The notes beneath the pieces are model-generated. The model ran no database searches and was not told the DNA's origin. It saw only the letters and a list, made by a program, of their open reading frames with translations. From Pseudomonas sp. FP198 (GTDB lineage Bacteria > Pseudomonadota > Gammaproteobacteria > Pseudomonadales > Pseudomonadaceae), in NCBI RefSeq assembly GCF_030687895.1, contig NZ_CP117452.1:5628501-5692500 (forward strand): DNA of 64,000 nucleotides, written 5' to 3'. Position 1 is the first letter of the stretch, and every line of letters begins with the position of its first letter. Of this stretch, positions 1 to 9,958 are shown piece after piece. Both the position numbers and the translations under genes were made by a program.

Positions 1-3000
1 ACCGGCGCTCCGCTGGTCGTCACGCTGTCGAATGGTCAAAGCATCACCATCCCAGTTGGCTCCAGCTCTGGCTCGGTGAATTTCACCGCACCTAACGATG
101 CATTGGCGGGCGGCAGCAACCTCAGCGTCAAGATCGACGACGCCAAGGGCGGCAACTACGAAAACATGGAAATTGATGGTAAGCCTGCCGGCACCACCGT
201 CACCGATGTCCAGGACACCACCGGCCTGAGCCTGAGCGCCACCAACTCGGTTGCCGAGGGCGGCCAGATCACCTATACCGCGACCCTCACCAACGCCGCT
301 GGTTCGCCAGTGACCGTGACCCTGAGCAACGGCGCGGTGATCAACATCGCCGCCGGCGCCAAGACCGGCACCGTAACCGTCGATGCGCCAAAGGACGACG
401 TCTACAAAGACGCCGGCAACGTCGAAGCAACGATCAAGACGGCCACCGGGGGTAATTTCGAGCACCTGGTGCCGAGCACCACGCCAGCCGTGACCGCCGT
501 GACCGACACGCCTGACAACACCACCGTCAGCATCACCGGCAGCAGTTCGGTCACCGAAGGCCAGGCCGCCACGTATACGGTCAACCTGACAAACCCGGCG
601 CAAACCGAGGTAACGGTCAAGATCGTCTACAGCGGTACCGCCGCCGATGGCTCGGACTTCACCGGTGTCTACACCGTGAAGATCCCGGCCAACGCCACCA
701 GCGCCAGCTTCAACGTGGCGACCCTGGACGACAAGATCACCGAAGGCACTGAGAACTTCGTGGTCAAGATCGACTCGGCCACCGGCGGCAACTTCGAGAA
801 CCTGGCAGTCAGCGGCACCAACGGCAGCGTCAGCACTTCGATCATCGACAACGATGCGGCGCCGGTACTCGATCTGGATGCCAACAATTCCAGCGGCAAG
901 ACCGGCGCCGATTACCAGGTGACCTTCACCGAAGGCACCGCGGGCCCAGGCGTATCGATCGGCGACACTGACCTGAAAATCACCGACCCGGACAGCACGA
1001 TGCTGACCGGCGCCACTGTCGTGCTGACCAACCGTCAGCCCGGCGATGCGCTGAATCTGGGCAACAGCGTCAATGGCATCAGCATCAACGCCAACAGCAC
1101 CGACGGCACCGTGACGCTGACCTTGACCGGCAATGCGACGCTGGCCGACTACATGCAGCAGATCAAGAACATCAGCTTCATCAACAACAGCGACGACCCG
1201 AGCACCGTGCCGCGCATCATCACCGTGAAAGTGACCGATGGCGTCAGCTACTCCAATACCGCCACCACCACGGTCAACGTGGTCGGTGTCAATGATGCTC
1301 CGGTTGCCTCCGGCGGCTCCGTGACCGGCACCGAGGACACCTCGCTGATCCTCGGCTGGTCGAGCTTCGGCGTCAGCGATGTGGACAGTTCCGCCGCCAG
1401 CCAGGGCGTGAAAATCACCGGGCTGCCAGGCGATGGCAAGTTGCAGTACCTGGACGGGGCGACGTGGAAGGACGTGGCCAACAACCAGACCTTCACCAAG
1501 GCCGACATCGACGCCGGCAAGCTGCGCTTCACACCCGATGCCAACGAATCCGGGGCCGATGGCTACGGCGGCAGCGGCGTGGGCAACAAGCAGGCTGACT
1601 ACGCGCAGATCAAGTTCCAGCCAACCGACGGCCAGGCTCTGGGCAACACCGGCACCGTGAAGATCGACATCACGCCAACCGCCGACGCGCCGACCCTCAA
1701 CGTCGCCGGCAACAACGTGACCTCCACCGGCCTGATCAAGGAAGTCTGGACCGGCCTGTCGGGCCTGGGCACCGATGGCAACGGCGCGCCGGCCGGCACG
1801 CTCAAGTCGGTGATCGATGCCGCCGGCACGCCGAACAGCAGCACCAATGTGAGCAACGTTCAGAACGACGGCAACGTCAACCCGGGCACCGCGTCGAAGA
1901 CCTCGGGCCTGATTTTCCTCGAAGCCGGCAAGACCTACACCTTCAGCGGCACCGGCGACGACAGTCTGCTGGTGACCATCGGTGGCAAGACCGCCGCGGC
2001 CATCACTTGGGGTGCGGGCGGCCAGTTGAACGGTTCGTTCACGCCGACCACCAGCGGCTACTACACCCTGGACATCTACCACCACAACCAGACCGGCCCA
2101 GGCAGTTATGACGTGAACCTGTCGGTCAACGGCAGCACGCCGGTGGACCTGAGCAGCGCAGGCGTACCGCTGTATACCGGCGTGGCTGACCTGGTGAATG
2201 CCGGGGTTTCCGTTTCCGACCTGCACGGCACCAATGGCGAAGGCTACTACGACGGCTACAAGCTCAACGAAGGTGCTGAAGGCGGCAGCGTGAAGCTGTC
2301 GAAGATCACCACCGCCCTGACCGACACCGACGGCTCCGAAAGCCTGAGCGTGAAAATCGGTGGCATGCCGGAAGGCAGTGTGCTGAGCGATGGCGCGGGA
2401 CACACCGCAACCGTCGGCGCCAACGGCGAAGCTTCGCTCACCGGCTGGAACCTGGGCAGCCTCAACCTGACGCCACCGACCTACTTCAGCGGCCAGATCA
2501 ACCTGACCGTAACGTCGACCTCCACCGAATCCCTCGGCGGGTCGGCAGTGACGACCGCGCAGATCCCGGTCACCGTTTACCCGGCGACCTATAACGCTGT
2601 CACCGCCACCTCCGGCAGCGACAATGTCACCGGTACCGACGGCAACGACATCGTGATCGCCGACATCGGCGGCCTGACCGTGGTACCGGGCGTCAACTAC
2701 AACATCGCGTTCATGGTCGACAGCTCCGGCAGCATGAGTTCGTCGTCCGTTACAGCCGCGAAGAACTCGCTGACCCAGGTGTTCAACACGCTCAAGCAGA
2801 GCCTGGGCAGCAACTCCGGGACGGTGAACATCTTCCTGGCGGACTTCGACAACCAGGTCAACAAGAACGTTGCGGTCAACCTCAACGATCCGAACGCGCT
2901 GACACTGCTCAAGAGCGTGCTCGACTCGATGGTGTCCGGCGGCAATACCAACTATGAAGACGTGTTCAAGACCACCGCGAACTTCTTCAACAGCACCCAG

Positions 3001-4221
3001 GCCCTGAGCAATACCGGTGCGAAGAACCTGACGTACTTCATCACCGACGGTGAGCCAACGCGCTACCAGTCCGGCGAACAGACGAACCCGACGCTGTACG
3101 GTACCGTCAAGCTCGACGACGTACTGAGTGCGTCCAACTATACCGTTGGCAAGTACTACACCCAGACGATCGACAGCACACACAAATTCACCATCGAAGA
3201 AAATGGCGACATGTACCTGTCGACCAAGAGCGGCAAGAACTGGAATGACAGTTACGTCGGCACGGTGCGTGCCGAGGGCAACGGCACGTTCGAGTTCTCT
3301 ACCCTGGACGGCGGCGGGTGGGGCGACGTCTCAGCAGCAACCGGCTCAGCGGCCAGCTTCACTCTGCTCAAGGGCTTGAGCAACGTTGAAGCCATCGGCC
3401 TGAACAACGGCGTGACCCTGGACGATCTCAAGCCGTACGACTCCGATGGCAAGCCGCAAACCAACATCGACCCCAAGGACCTGGCCAACTCGATCATCGG
3501 CCATACCGAAGCGACGTTGCCGGGTGCCGACACGGTCAATGGCGGCGACGGCAACGACATCCTGTTCGGCGACCTGGTGAGCTTCAACGGCATCGCCGGC
3601 GAGGGTTACCAGGCGATCCAGTCGTTCGTGGCCCAGCAAAGCGGCGTCGACGTCAGCAAAGTCACCACCAGCAACGTGCACCAGTACATCACCGAGCACT
3701 ACACCGCGTTCGATGTGTCCGGTGCCCACGATGGCAACGACACCCTGTTGGGCGGTGCCGGCAACGACATTCTCTTCGGCCAGGGCGGCAACGATTTGCT
3801 CGACGGCGGCAAGGGCAATGACATCCTGCTCGGTGGCAGCGGCAGTGACACCCTGATCGGCGGCAAGGGCAACGACACGCTCATCGGTGGCCTGGGCGGC
3901 GATACCTTCGTCTGGAAATCCGGCGACACCGGTACCGATGTGATCAAGGACTTCAAGGCCGGCGACGGTGACCGGATCGACCTGCGGGATCTGTTGCAGG
4001 GCGAAACCGGCAGCACCATCGACCACTTCCTGAAGATCAGCACGGTCGATGGCGTGTCTTCCCTGCAAGTCAGCACTACCGGTCAATTCAACGCGGCCAA
4101 CACTGCGGCGACGCCGGACGTGACGATCAAGCTGGAAGGCAACAACTGGTCGAACATCAACCTGAACTCGCTCATCGCCGGCAGTGACCCGACCATCAAG
4201 ATCGATCACAACAACAGCTGA
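1..4221 (+). CDS. lapA: Large RTX adhesin, LapA type, C-terminal part (5' end outside window)
   Basis: The reading frame is open from base 1, so the gene starts upstream; 1406 residues are seen. In order: repeated beta-sandwich units with E-G segments (Calx-beta/cadherin-like, about bases 1-1700), a PA14-like segment (about 1720-2170) with an Asp-Asp pair at 1957-1962 as in sugar-binding PA14 folds, a von Willebrand A domain whose DSSGS metal site lies at 2719-2733, then nonapeptide RTX calcium repeats of GGxGNDxL type (3526-3900) and a C-terminal type I secretion region. LapA-family proteins are exported by the LapEBC type I system, held in the outer membrane by an N-terminal plug and cut there by LapG. 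The N-terminal cleavage site and transporter genes are not in the window. Placement beside lapD and lapG supports the name; the exact paralogue is inferred. Confidence 0.88.
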   Translation, partial: TGAPLVVTLSNGQSITIPVGSSSGSVNFTAPNDALAGGSNLSVKIDDAKGGNYENMEIDGKPAGTTVTDVQDTTGLSLSATNSVAEGGQITYTATLTNAAGSPVTVTLSNGAVINIAAGAKTGTVTVDAPKDDVYKDAGNVEATIKTATGGNFEHLVPSTTPAVTAVTDTPDNTTVSITGSSSVTEGQAATYTVNLTNPAQTEVTVKIVYSGTAADGSDFTGVYTVKIPANATSASFNVATLDDKITEGTENFVVKIDSATGGNFENLAVSGTNGSVSTSIIDNDAAPVLDLDANNSSGKTGADYQVTFTEGTAGPGVSIGDTDLKITDPDSTMLTGATVVLTNRQPGDALNLGNSVNGISINANSTDGTVTLTLTGNATLADYMQQIKNISFINNSDDPSTVPRIITVKVTDGVSYSNTATTTVNVVGVNDAPVASGGSVTGTEDTSLILGWSSFGVSDVDSSAASQGVKITGLPGDGKLQYLDGATWKDVANNQTFTKADIDAGKLRFTPDANESGADGYGGSGVGNKQADYAQIKFQPTDGQALGNTGTVKIDITPTADAPTLNVAGNNVTSTGLIKEVWTGLSGLGTDGNGAPAGTLKSVIDAAGTPNSSTNVSNVQNDGNVNPGTASKTSGLIFLEAGKTYTFSGTGDDSLLVTIGGKTAAAITWGAGGQLNGSFTPTTSGYYTLDIYHHNQTGPGSYDVNLSVNGSTPVDLSSAGVPLYTGVADLVNAGVSVSDLHGTNGEGYYDGYKLNEGAEGGSVKLSKITTALTDTDGSESLSVKIGGMPEGSVLSDGAGHTATVGANGEASLTGWNLGSLNLTPPTYFSGQINLTVTSTSTESLGGSAVTTAQIPVTVYPATYNAVTATSGSDNVTGTDGNDIVIADIGGLTVVPGVNYNIAFMVDSSGSMSSSSVTAAKNSLTQVFNTLKQSLGSNSGTVNIFLADFDNQVNKNVAVNLNDPNALTLLKSVLDSMVSGGNTNYEDVFKTTANFFNSTQALSNTGAKNLTYFITDGEPTRYQSGEQTNPTLYGTVKLDDVLSASNYTVGKYYTQTIDSTHKFTIEENGDMYLSTKSGKNWNDSYVGTVRAEGNGTFEFSTLDGGGWGDVSAATGSAASFTLLKGLSNVEAIGLNNGVTLDDLKPYDSDGKPQTNIDPKDLANSIIGHTEATLPGADTVNGGDGNDILFGDLVSFNGIAGEGYQAIQSFVAQQSGVDVSKVTTSNVHQYITEHYTAFDVSGAHDGNDTLLGGAGNDILFGQGGNDLLDGGKGNDILLGGSGSDTLIGGKGNDTLIGGLGGDTFVWKSGDTGTDVIKDFKAGDGDRIDLRDLLQGETGSTIDHFLKISTVDGVSSLQVSTTGQFNAANTAATPDVTIKLEGNNWSNINLNSLIAGSDPTIKIDHNNS

Positions 4222-4235
4222 ACCTGACACGGACT

Positions 4236-4267
4236 CTGTGGCGAGGGAGCATGCTCCCTCGCCACAG
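4236..4267. terminator. 32-bp perfect palindrome after lapA (REP class A, possible terminator)
   Basis: Perfect inverted repeat starting ctgtggcgagggagc, 14 bases after the lapA stop. It could end the adhesin transcript by forming a strong hairpin, but it lacks a T-run and has the sequence of the REP class found at 4692, 33204 and 38030, so a repeat origin is likely. Confidence 0.55.
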
Positions 4268-4341
4268 GATAAGTGTTCATACTCCCCACAGTTGGCCTAT
4301 GCTGCCCAGCATGACGCCGCTTCATACATGAGGGATGCCCG

Positions 4342-4680
4342 ATGTTTTATGTGCAACGCGATGCGCAAGGCCTGCTGGTGCGCGTCGAAGCCGCCGCTTA
4401 TGCCGAGGCCACCGAGACCTTGCCGGCCGACAACCATGAGATCCAGGACTGGTTCGCCAACCAGGCGGTAGAGAACAGCCTCAAGCAACTCAAGCAGAGC
4501 GACCTGGAGATGATCCGGGTACTCGACGACCTGATTCAGGTACTCACCAGCAAAGGCGTGATCCGCGTCACCGACCTGCCACCAGCGGCCCAGGCCAAGC
4601 TGATGGACCGCAACCAGGCACGGGAAGCGCTGGGCGGGTTGAGTCGGTTGATCGATGACGATGAGAAGGGGTTGATCTGA
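4342..4680 (+). CDS. Small conserved Pseudomonas protein of unknown function (often mislabelled tryptophan synthase beta-like)
   Basis: A 112-residue acidic soluble protein with no signal peptide, membrane segment or cysteine pair. It starts MFYVQRDAQG and holds a central helical stretch around the DLEMIRVLDDLIQVL segment. Homologues in Pseudomonas are commonly named tryptophan synthase subunit beta-like, but it has none of the PLP-binding lysine or glycine-rich motifs of TrpB and is under a third of its length, so that name should not be trusted. It sits between lapA and lapD in the same orientation as lapA. The start ATG is the first in frame after the palindrome; a weak purine stretch (gagggatg) precedes it. 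Confidence 0.75.
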   Translation: MFYVQRDAQGLLVRVEAAAYAEATETLPADNHEIQDWFANQAVENSLKQLKQSDLEMIRVLDDLIQVLTSKGVIRVTDLPPAAQAKLMDRNQAREALGGLSRLIDDDEKGLI

Positions 4681-4691
4681 TTCACCGCTGA

Positions 4692-4815
4692 CCGTGGCGA
4701 GGGAGCTTGCTCCCACTGGGCTGCGAAGCAGGCCCCTGCATTTCTCCAGGCGGATCGTGTTGTCCGGTTTGGCGACTGCTGCGCAGCCGAGCGGGAGCAA
4801 GCTCCCTCGCCACGG
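4692..4815. repeat. REP class A inverted pair
   Basis: Two arms, ccgtggcgagggagcttgct and its reverse complement, enclose about 75 bases. They lie between the small gene at 4342 and lapD. This is the class seen again at 33204 and 38030. Confidence 0.8.
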
Positions 4816-4840
4816 TTTGTGCGGTGTCCGGGCTGACGCC

Positions 4841-4932
4841 ATCGCGAGCAGGCTCGCTCTCACAGTGGATGGGGATAGATTTCAAACTTCAGCCCAACAA
4901 AAAACCATGTGGGAGCGAGCCTGCTCGCGAAG
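4841..4932. repeat. REP class B inverted pair
   Basis: Arms atcgcgagcaggctcgct and tgtgggagcgagcctgctcg face each other over about 45 bases just beyond the lapD stop. The pair may fold in the convergent transcripts of this interval. Confidence 0.8.
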
Positions 4933-4956
4933 GCTCACTGACAGACAACGCAGCAC

Positions 4957-6903
4957 TCACCCCCAACGCTTAGGCTCGCCCACCAACTGCCCTTGCACCC
5001 CAAACAACCCCATCTCGCGAATCATCGCCAGTTCCCCTTCCGTCTCAACCCGCTCGGCAATCAGCGGCAGGTCGATGCTGTGGGCGGCGCGCTGGATGGC
5101 TTCGATGAACAGGCGCTTGTCGCTCTCCTGGTCGATGGCGCGAATATAACTGCCGTCGATCTTCAGATACGCCAGCCCCAGCCGCGACAAATTGCCGATC
5201 ATGCTGAACCGTCCGCCGAAACGCTGCAGGCTCAGGGAGAAACCAAGCTCGCGCAACTGCCGGGTCAACTGCTCCAGCACCGCTTGCTCAGGTAATTGCT
5301 CCTCACCGATCTCCAGGGTCAGGCGCGGCCCGAGATTGCCGTGAGCCCGCAGGATTTCAAAGACCTTGTTCAACGCCTGTGGGTCGGCCAGCGTGGCAGA
5401 GGACAGGTTGAGCGCCAGGGATTGCTCGTGCCCGGCCATTTGCTTGAGCACCTGTTCGAGCATCAGGCGGTCTAGGCGCGCAGTCCAGCCGAAGCGCTCC
5501 AGCCATGGCAGGAAACGCCCGGCGGGAATGCTCTGGCCCTGATCGTCGAGCAGCCGCGAGAGCACTTTGTAATGCAGCACCACCTGGGTTTCCTGAGCGG
5601 CCACCACCGGCTGGAAATACAGCTCGAAACGCTGGTTGCTCAGCGCCTGGTCAAGCAGGTTGTGCCAGGCATGGTGATCATCGCCAACGCTGGCCGACGC
5701 GCTGTGATCCAGGCAGGCCCAGCCCGGTTCACCCTGGGTTTCGGCCTGGGCCAGCGCCTGGTCGCCGAGCTGGAGCACCGCTTGCGGTGAGTCGCCGTGG
5801 ACGAACGGCGCCAGCCCGATGGAGGCCACCGACGCCACGTCCGTCGCGCCGGTGGCGTGCAGGCTCGCCAACGCGCCTTCGAGATTCTGCGCCAGTTGCA
5901 AGGCTTCCTCGCGCACCAGCCCGGGCGCCAACACGGCGAACTCTCCGCCGCGGATGCGCGTCACCAGGTTATGGGTTTCCGGATAACGCGCGCATTCACG
6001 CAGCAATTGCTCGCCCACGGCCTTGAGCAACTGGTCGGTGCGCTGCCCGCCCAGCCGCTGGTTCAACCCGGCCAGGTCCCTGACCCGCAACAACAGCAGA
6101 TAACCGGAACTGGCCTGCTCGGGATTGCTCACCCGGGCATGCAGCTGCATTTCGAAGTAACGTCGGTTGGCCAGGCCCGTGAGGTTGTCCTGATAGGACT
6201 CGACCCGCAGCTTTTCGCTGCGCTCGGCCTGCTCCTGGAACAGCGCCTTGAGCTTTTCGACCATCTGGTTCATCGCCTGCACCACCCGGCGCAGCTCAGG
6301 GGTACGCGGCAGCTCCGGCAAGCTGAGGAACTCCCGGCGGGCGATGGCATGGGACTGGTGCACCATGTAATCCAGCGGCTTGAGCTGACGGCGCAGCAAC
6401 AAGGCCCCCAACACCGCGCTCACAGCGCCGCACAGCAACAGCCAGCCCAGGCTGCCCAGCGCGCTCTGCCACAGCTTGGCGAGGGCGAACATAGGGTGGC
6501 TGACCACTTCGACCCGTGCCGCCTGCTCCCAGCCCCGACTGACGAGCGCATCGCCACCGGCCGGCTCCAGGCCAATGAGCTTGATGAACCACTGCGGCAC
6601 GTTGCCGGCGTCCGGAATGCCGGTGCGTTCGACGATGGTGCTGTCGTTCTTCACGTCGACCACGCGGATGCTCGCGTAGTAGCCACTGTCGAAGATCGAG
6701 CTGACCATCAGCTCGACCATTGCCGGGTCGTCGATATTCGGCGTCAGCGACAAGGCCAGCGCCGTGGCCGCATCCTGCGCATGCGAGCGCAATTGATTGA
6801 CGTACTGGGTCCGCGAGCTTTCCAGGCTGACCATGAAGCTGCCGCTGAAGGCAACCACCAGGAACAGACAGATAGCGATCAACAGCTGTTTGAACAAGGA
6901 CAT
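4957..6903 (-). CDS. lapD: LapD, inner-membrane c-di-GMP receptor controlling adhesin release
   Basis: 648 residues. TM1 (about 6-26), a periplasmic LapD/MoxY-type output domain (about 27-150), TM2 (about 152-171), HAMP, then degenerate GGDEF (RGGEF at 318-322) and degenerate EAL (KVL at 446-448) domains. LapD proteins bind c-di-GMP with the inactive EAL domain and, when bound, sequester LapG in the periplasm through a loop with Trp125; an RGW with Trp125 is present here. Loss of the catalytic motifs argues for a receptor and not an enzyme. The start ATG lies 14 bases after the lapG stop, so lapG-lapD form one operon, convergent with lapA. Confidence 0.95.
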   Translation of the reverse strand: MSLFKQLLIAICLFLVVAFSGSFMVSLESSRTQYVNQLRSHAQDAATALALSLTPNIDDPAMVELMVSSIFDSGYYASIRVVDVKNDSTIVERTGIPDAGNVPQWFIKLIGLEPAGGDALVSRGWEQAARVEVVSHPMFALAKLWQSALGSLGWLLLCGAVSAVLGALLLRRQLKPLDYMVHQSHAIARREFLSLPELPRTPELRRVVQAMNQMVEKLKALFQEQAERSEKLRVESYQDNLTGLANRRYFEMQLHARVSNPEQASSGYLLLLRVRDLAGLNQRLGGQRTDQLLKAVGEQLLRECARYPETHNLVTRIRGGEFAVLAPGLVREEALQLAQNLEGALASLHATGATDVASVASIGLAPFVHGDSPQAVLQLGDQALAQAETQGEPGWACLDHSASASVGDDHHAWHNLLDQALSNQRFELYFQPVVAAQETQVVLHYKVLSRLLDDQGQSIPAGRFLPWLERFGWTARLDRLMLEQVLKQMAGHEQSLALNLSSATLADPQALNKVFEILRAHGNLGPRLTLEIGEEQLPEQAVLEQLTRQLRELGFSLSLQRFGGRFSMIGNLSRLGLAYLKIDGSYIRAIDQESDKRLFIEAIQRAAHSIDLPLIAERVETEGELAMIREMGLFGVQGQLVGEPKRWG

Positions 6904-6917
6904 CTGAGCGCGCGCTC

Positions 6918-7679
6918 CTAGTTAGTCGTCTCGACCGGAAAACCTTCGGCCTGCATTTTTTTCAACACATCCTGCCAGCGGGACAGGCGCTTGGTATCAC
7001 CCACTTTCCTGTTGCCCTTGGCGCCCGGCAGCCACAGCCCTTCGGCATTGAAAGAGTAGACCGGCAGCAGATCGGTTCGCTGGCTGGCCGGCTGGATACC
7101 GTCGATCAGGCTGTCGAGTACCAAAGGCATGGCATCGGGCGTGGCGTAGTAGGTCAGCACCATGTGCGCCCGGTTCTGCCGCAAGGCCTTGACGTAGGTG
7201 ATGCGCAGTTTGTCACTGGACACCCCGAGCCGGCGCAGGCTGAAATATTTGGCGATGGCGTAGTCCTCGCAATCACCTGCGCCCTTCCATAAGGCCTGGA
7301 TAGGGGTTTCCCAGTAATCAACCTCACGCCACAGGTCGATGTCTTCGACGTAGCGCACCTGCTTGTTGAAAAACAGATTCACTACCTTGAGTTGTTCCAG
7401 TTCCGGAATCTGCTTCTGGGTCGCCAACAGTTGCTGCCACGCGTCGATCCGTTGCTGCCCTTCGCCCAAAGGCCCATATAACGCTTGCGCCCGGCGGCTG
7501 ATCTGCGCAAAGTCCCAATCGGCCCGCAGGCCGCCCAGCAGCAGGCCGGCCAGCAACAATGCCGAACACAGCCAACGCATGGACCTGAGGACAGGAAAAG
7601 GTGCAGCCAAGGGGAATACGTCCGAAAAGGGCCGTTGGAAAATTCGTTGGATGGTGAAGCCTGGCCGGGCAAAAGACAA
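6918..7679 (-). CDS. lapG: LapG, periplasmic calcium-dependent cysteine protease (transglutaminase-like)
   Basis: LapG cleaves the N-terminal region of LapA and frees the adhesin when c-di-GMP is low; LapD holds it otherwise. The catalytic triad is visible as Cys137 (in GAGDCEDY), His172 and Asp189, and the acidic residues flanking the cysteine (Asp136, Glu138) match the known calcium site. With the start given (TTG, 7679) the protein has 253 residues and a hydrophobic signal segment at 35-50. The ATG at 7580 would begin a cleaner signal peptide (MRWLCSALLLAG) and give 220 residues; neither start has a strong ribosome site. It is the first gene of the lapGD operon. Confidence 0.93.
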   Translation of the reverse strand: MSFARPGFTIQRIFQRPFSDVFPLAAPFPVLRSMRWLCSALLLAGLLLGGLRADWDFAQISRRAQALYGPLGEGQQRIDAWQQLLATQKQIPELEQLKVVNLFFNKQVRYVEDIDLWREVDYWETPIQALWKGAGDCEDYAIAKYFSLRRLGVSSDKLRITYVKALRQNRAHMVLTYYATPDAMPLVLDSLIDGIQPASQRTDLLPVYSFNAEGLWLPGAKGNRKVGDTKRLSRWQDVLKKMQAEGFPVETTN

Positions 7680-7774
7680 TGGCAGGATGCAATCACCGCA
7701 AGCAGTCTAAACTTTAGTTCAGGAACCGGCGCCGCGAGACTTTGACGGCTTGGCAATCTGTAACTAATGTTGGC

Positions 7775-7784
7775 TTGGATCCAA
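7775..7784. promoter_or_regulatory. Palindrome upstream of the GntR gene, possible operator
   Basis: The perfect 10-base palindrome ttggatccaa ends 28 bases before the GTG start of the FCD-type GntR regulator, in the lapG/gntR divergent interval. Regulators of this family usually bind short palindromes near their own promoter; binding here is an inference. Confidence 0.3.
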
Positions 7785-7812
7785 TTTCGTTACTACCAGT
7801 CAGGGTGTTGTC

Positions 7813-8493
7813 GTGACAAAGAAGCCCAACCCGTTAAGCACTATCCAGGTCAACGGCCCCATTCCCGCCTCCCAGGCCCGCGCCATCATCGAGAGCTCCC
7901 TGCGTGAAGCCATTCTTGATGGTCGCCTGCCCAGTGGCACCGCGCTACGCCAACAGGAACTGGCCGATCTGTTCGGCGTCAGCCGCATGCCGGTACGCGA
8001 GGCATTACGCCAACTCGAGGCGCAGTCATTGCTCAACGTGGTACAGCACAAGGGCGCCGTGGTGGCTCCGCTGATCACCAGCAATGCGATCGAGACCTAT
8101 GCCTTGCGTTCGGTCCTGGAAAGCTTCGCCCTGCGCCTGTCCGTTCCGCTGCTCAACGATAACGACCTGGCGATGGCCGCCCAGTACATCGAGCAACTCG
8201 AAGCGCAAACCGACTACGCCGAGATCGCCAGGCTCAACCGCCTGTTTCATATGTCGCTTTACCACAGGGCACCCAACGCCAAGCTGCTTGACCTGGTCGA
8301 GCACGAGCTCAATGAGGAAGAGCGTTTCCTGCGCTTTCACATGTCATCGATGGGCCTGGGCACGCTGACCCAGGACGACCACCGCGCGATGCTCGCAGCC
8401 GCAGTGGCGAAGGATGTCGACAGCGCGGTCGCCTTGCTGGAGCAGCACCTGGAAAAAGCCTCCGTCACCATGCGCCGATACCTCAACCAATAA
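7813..8493 (+). CDS. GntR-family transcriptional regulator, FCD (FadR) subgroup
   Basis: 226 residues starting at GTG (7813). An N-terminal winged helix (about 20-85, with LADLFGVSRMPVREALRQLE typical of GntR recognition helices) is followed by an all-helical FCD ligand domain (about 95-215) with the His-containing metal-site pattern (LFHMSLYH near 145, DDHRAM near 190). FCD members usually sense organic acids and repress nearby catabolic or transport genes. No such target lies beside it: the neighbours are lapG (divergent) and the mgo-type operon 690 bases downstream, so its ligand and targets cannot be deduced. Confidence 0.85.
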   Translation: MTKKPNPLSTIQVNGPIPASQARAIIESSLREAILDGRLPSGTALRQQELADLFGVSRMPVREALRQLEAQSLLNVVQHKGAVVAPLITSNAIETYALRSVLESFALRLSVPLLNDNDLAMAAQYIEQLEAQTDYAEIARLNRLFHMSLYHRAPNAKLLDLVEHELNEEERFLRFHMSSMGLGTLTQDDHRAMLAAAVAKDVDSAVALLEQHLEKASVTMRRYLNQ

Positions 8494-9181
8494 GCGCAAC
8501 CCCATCTCTGCGCCGGCGACGCGGCCGGCGTAGCACTTTCTTACACATCCTTCCCAGACCCCCCATGGCCCTGCCCGGCGCGGTCTGACTGCGCCCGCGT
8601 TCCATCGCGACGTCAGTCCGATGGAACTGCCATCCATTTGGGCTCACTCTTGCGTTTATCGATTCAAAAAAGACCTGAAGAAGTCAGCGCCTGGCTGTGG
8701 CCCAGGCGAATCGAAGCCATCACGCAAGGAGCGTCGTCCGAACGGCGAGATGACCCGCAAGTCTGGTCGGTCTCCCGCCCACAAAACATCACTTACTTGA
8801 TTCCCGTTCTCTGAAGTGCTCCGGGTGAGGCATTCACTCGTACCATTCGATTCTGATACTTATAAATCGGAAGGAGCAACTTCGACCCAATAAAACTTGT
8901 ATGAAAAGTTTTAACAGCCCTCTTCACGCCCAAGAAATACGTCAACTTAAATATATAAAAAATAACTTGCAGAGCCTTTGTTACATGCACTAACTTTTTC
9001 TACGTCGAGTTGCCTTCGATCCCAGAACTCATGACAGAAAGGCCTCCAACAGGCCTTTCAGCCCTGAGCAAAGATAAAACATCTGTATCAAGAAAACATG
9101 GACTCCGGTTCACGCACTCGCTCGCACCGAAAAAACTGGCGAAGCAACTTCCGGACAAAAATCATTGATGAGGACGTTCCA
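8494..9181. other. 688-bp gene-free, partly AT-rich leader of the mgo-type operon
   Basis: No convincing gene is seen. Bases 8780-9010 are clearly richer in A+T than the flanks (runs such as taaatatataaaaaataact), and a 9-bp perfect stem with a 5-base loop lies at 9037-9059. The promoter of the operon starting at 9182 should be here, but no -35/-10 pair is convincing enough to mark. Confidence 0.6.
9037..9059. promoter_or_regulatory. Perfect hairpin 123 bases upstream of the mgo-type operon
   Basis: gaaaggcct-ccaac-aggcctttc: 9 paired bases and a 5-base loop with no T-run after it on either strand. It could be a weak terminator of upstream transcription, an mRNA leader hairpin, or a protein-binding palindrome. 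Confidence 0.35.
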
Positions 9182-9958
9182 ATGCAGCCAACCAAAGAGC
9201 AACTATTCCTGAAGAAACTCGCACTTGGTGAACACCCGGTTTTTTCTGAAATAACATCAATCGACCTGTTGCGCCGCTTTATGGAAAGTCATGTTTTTGC
9301 CGTATGGGATTTCATGTCCCTGACCAAGCGCCTGCAGCGCGAGCTGACCTGTATCCAGTTGCCGTGGCTGCCTCCGGCCGACCCGCACGCAGCACGGCTG
9401 ATCAATGAAATCGTCTTGGGGGAAGAGTCCGATGACCGTCCCGGAGCGGGCTATTGCAGCCATTTCGAGCTGTACCTCGACGCCATGCGCGAGGTCGGCG
9501 CGGATACCCGGGCCATTGAGCAATTCATTGCCCTGCAACAGGAAGGCGTCAGCCCCGAGACCGCGCTGGACAGCGTCGAGGTAGACCCGGCTGCAGCGCG
9601 CTTCGTACGCCAGACTTTGCACACTGCCTTGCACGCCCCGGCTCACAGCGTGGCTGCCGCGTTCGTGCACGGTCGCGAAAGCGTCATCCCGCAGATGTTC
9701 CAACGCATGCTGGATGCCTGGGGCATCGGCCTGGACCAGGCACCGACGTTTCGTTATTACCTGCAACGGCATATCGAAGTGGACTCCGAAGACCACGGCC
9801 CGGCTGCGGAAAAATTGCTCGCACGGCTGATCGATGGCGACCCGCAGCGCGAGCGCGAAGTCCTTGCCGCCGCCCTCGCCGCCGTCCATAGCCGCGCGGC
9901 GTTGTGGGATGGCTTGCGCCAGAGCATGGCCCTGCCCGTTGCGCAGGTGACGCCATGA
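9182..9958 (+). CDS. mgoB: MgoB/PvfA-type haem-oxygenase-like protein (DUF3050)
   Basis: 258 residues from ATG 9182, which has gagga eight bases upstream; a longer frame from 9098 lacks a ribosome site. The all-helical protein has His/Glu positions typical of the haem-oxygenase-like fold ([42 protein letters not shown]). It is the first gene of a four-gene operon whose order and products match mgoBCAD of P. syringae and pvfA-D of P. entomophila. Those operons make small N-oxygenated signals (leudiazen, pyrazine N-oxides). The role of this subunit, possibly a further oxidation step, is not settled. Its stop overlaps the next start by 4 bases. Confidence 0.8.
   Translation: MQPTKEQLFLKKLALGEHPVFSEITSIDLLRRFMESHVFAVWDFMSLTKRLQRELTCIQLPWLPPADPHAARLINEIVLGEESDDRPGAGYCSHFELYLDAMREVGADTRAIEQFIALQQEGVSPETALDSVEVDPAAARFVRQTLHTALHAPAHSVAAAFVHGRESVIPQMFQRMLDAWGIGLDQAPTFRYYLQRHIEVDSEDHGPAAEKLLARLIDGDPQREREVLAAALAAVHSRAALWDGLRQSMALPVAQVTP

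Noticed and set aside
4342..4680. Tryptophan synthase beta subunit
   Set aside because: 112 residues with none of the TrpB motifs; the name is a transferred mislabel.
8793..8990. 65-residue minus-strand frame in the mgo leader
   Set aside because: AT-rich chance frame with no ribosome site; its hydrophobic product matches nothing I know.
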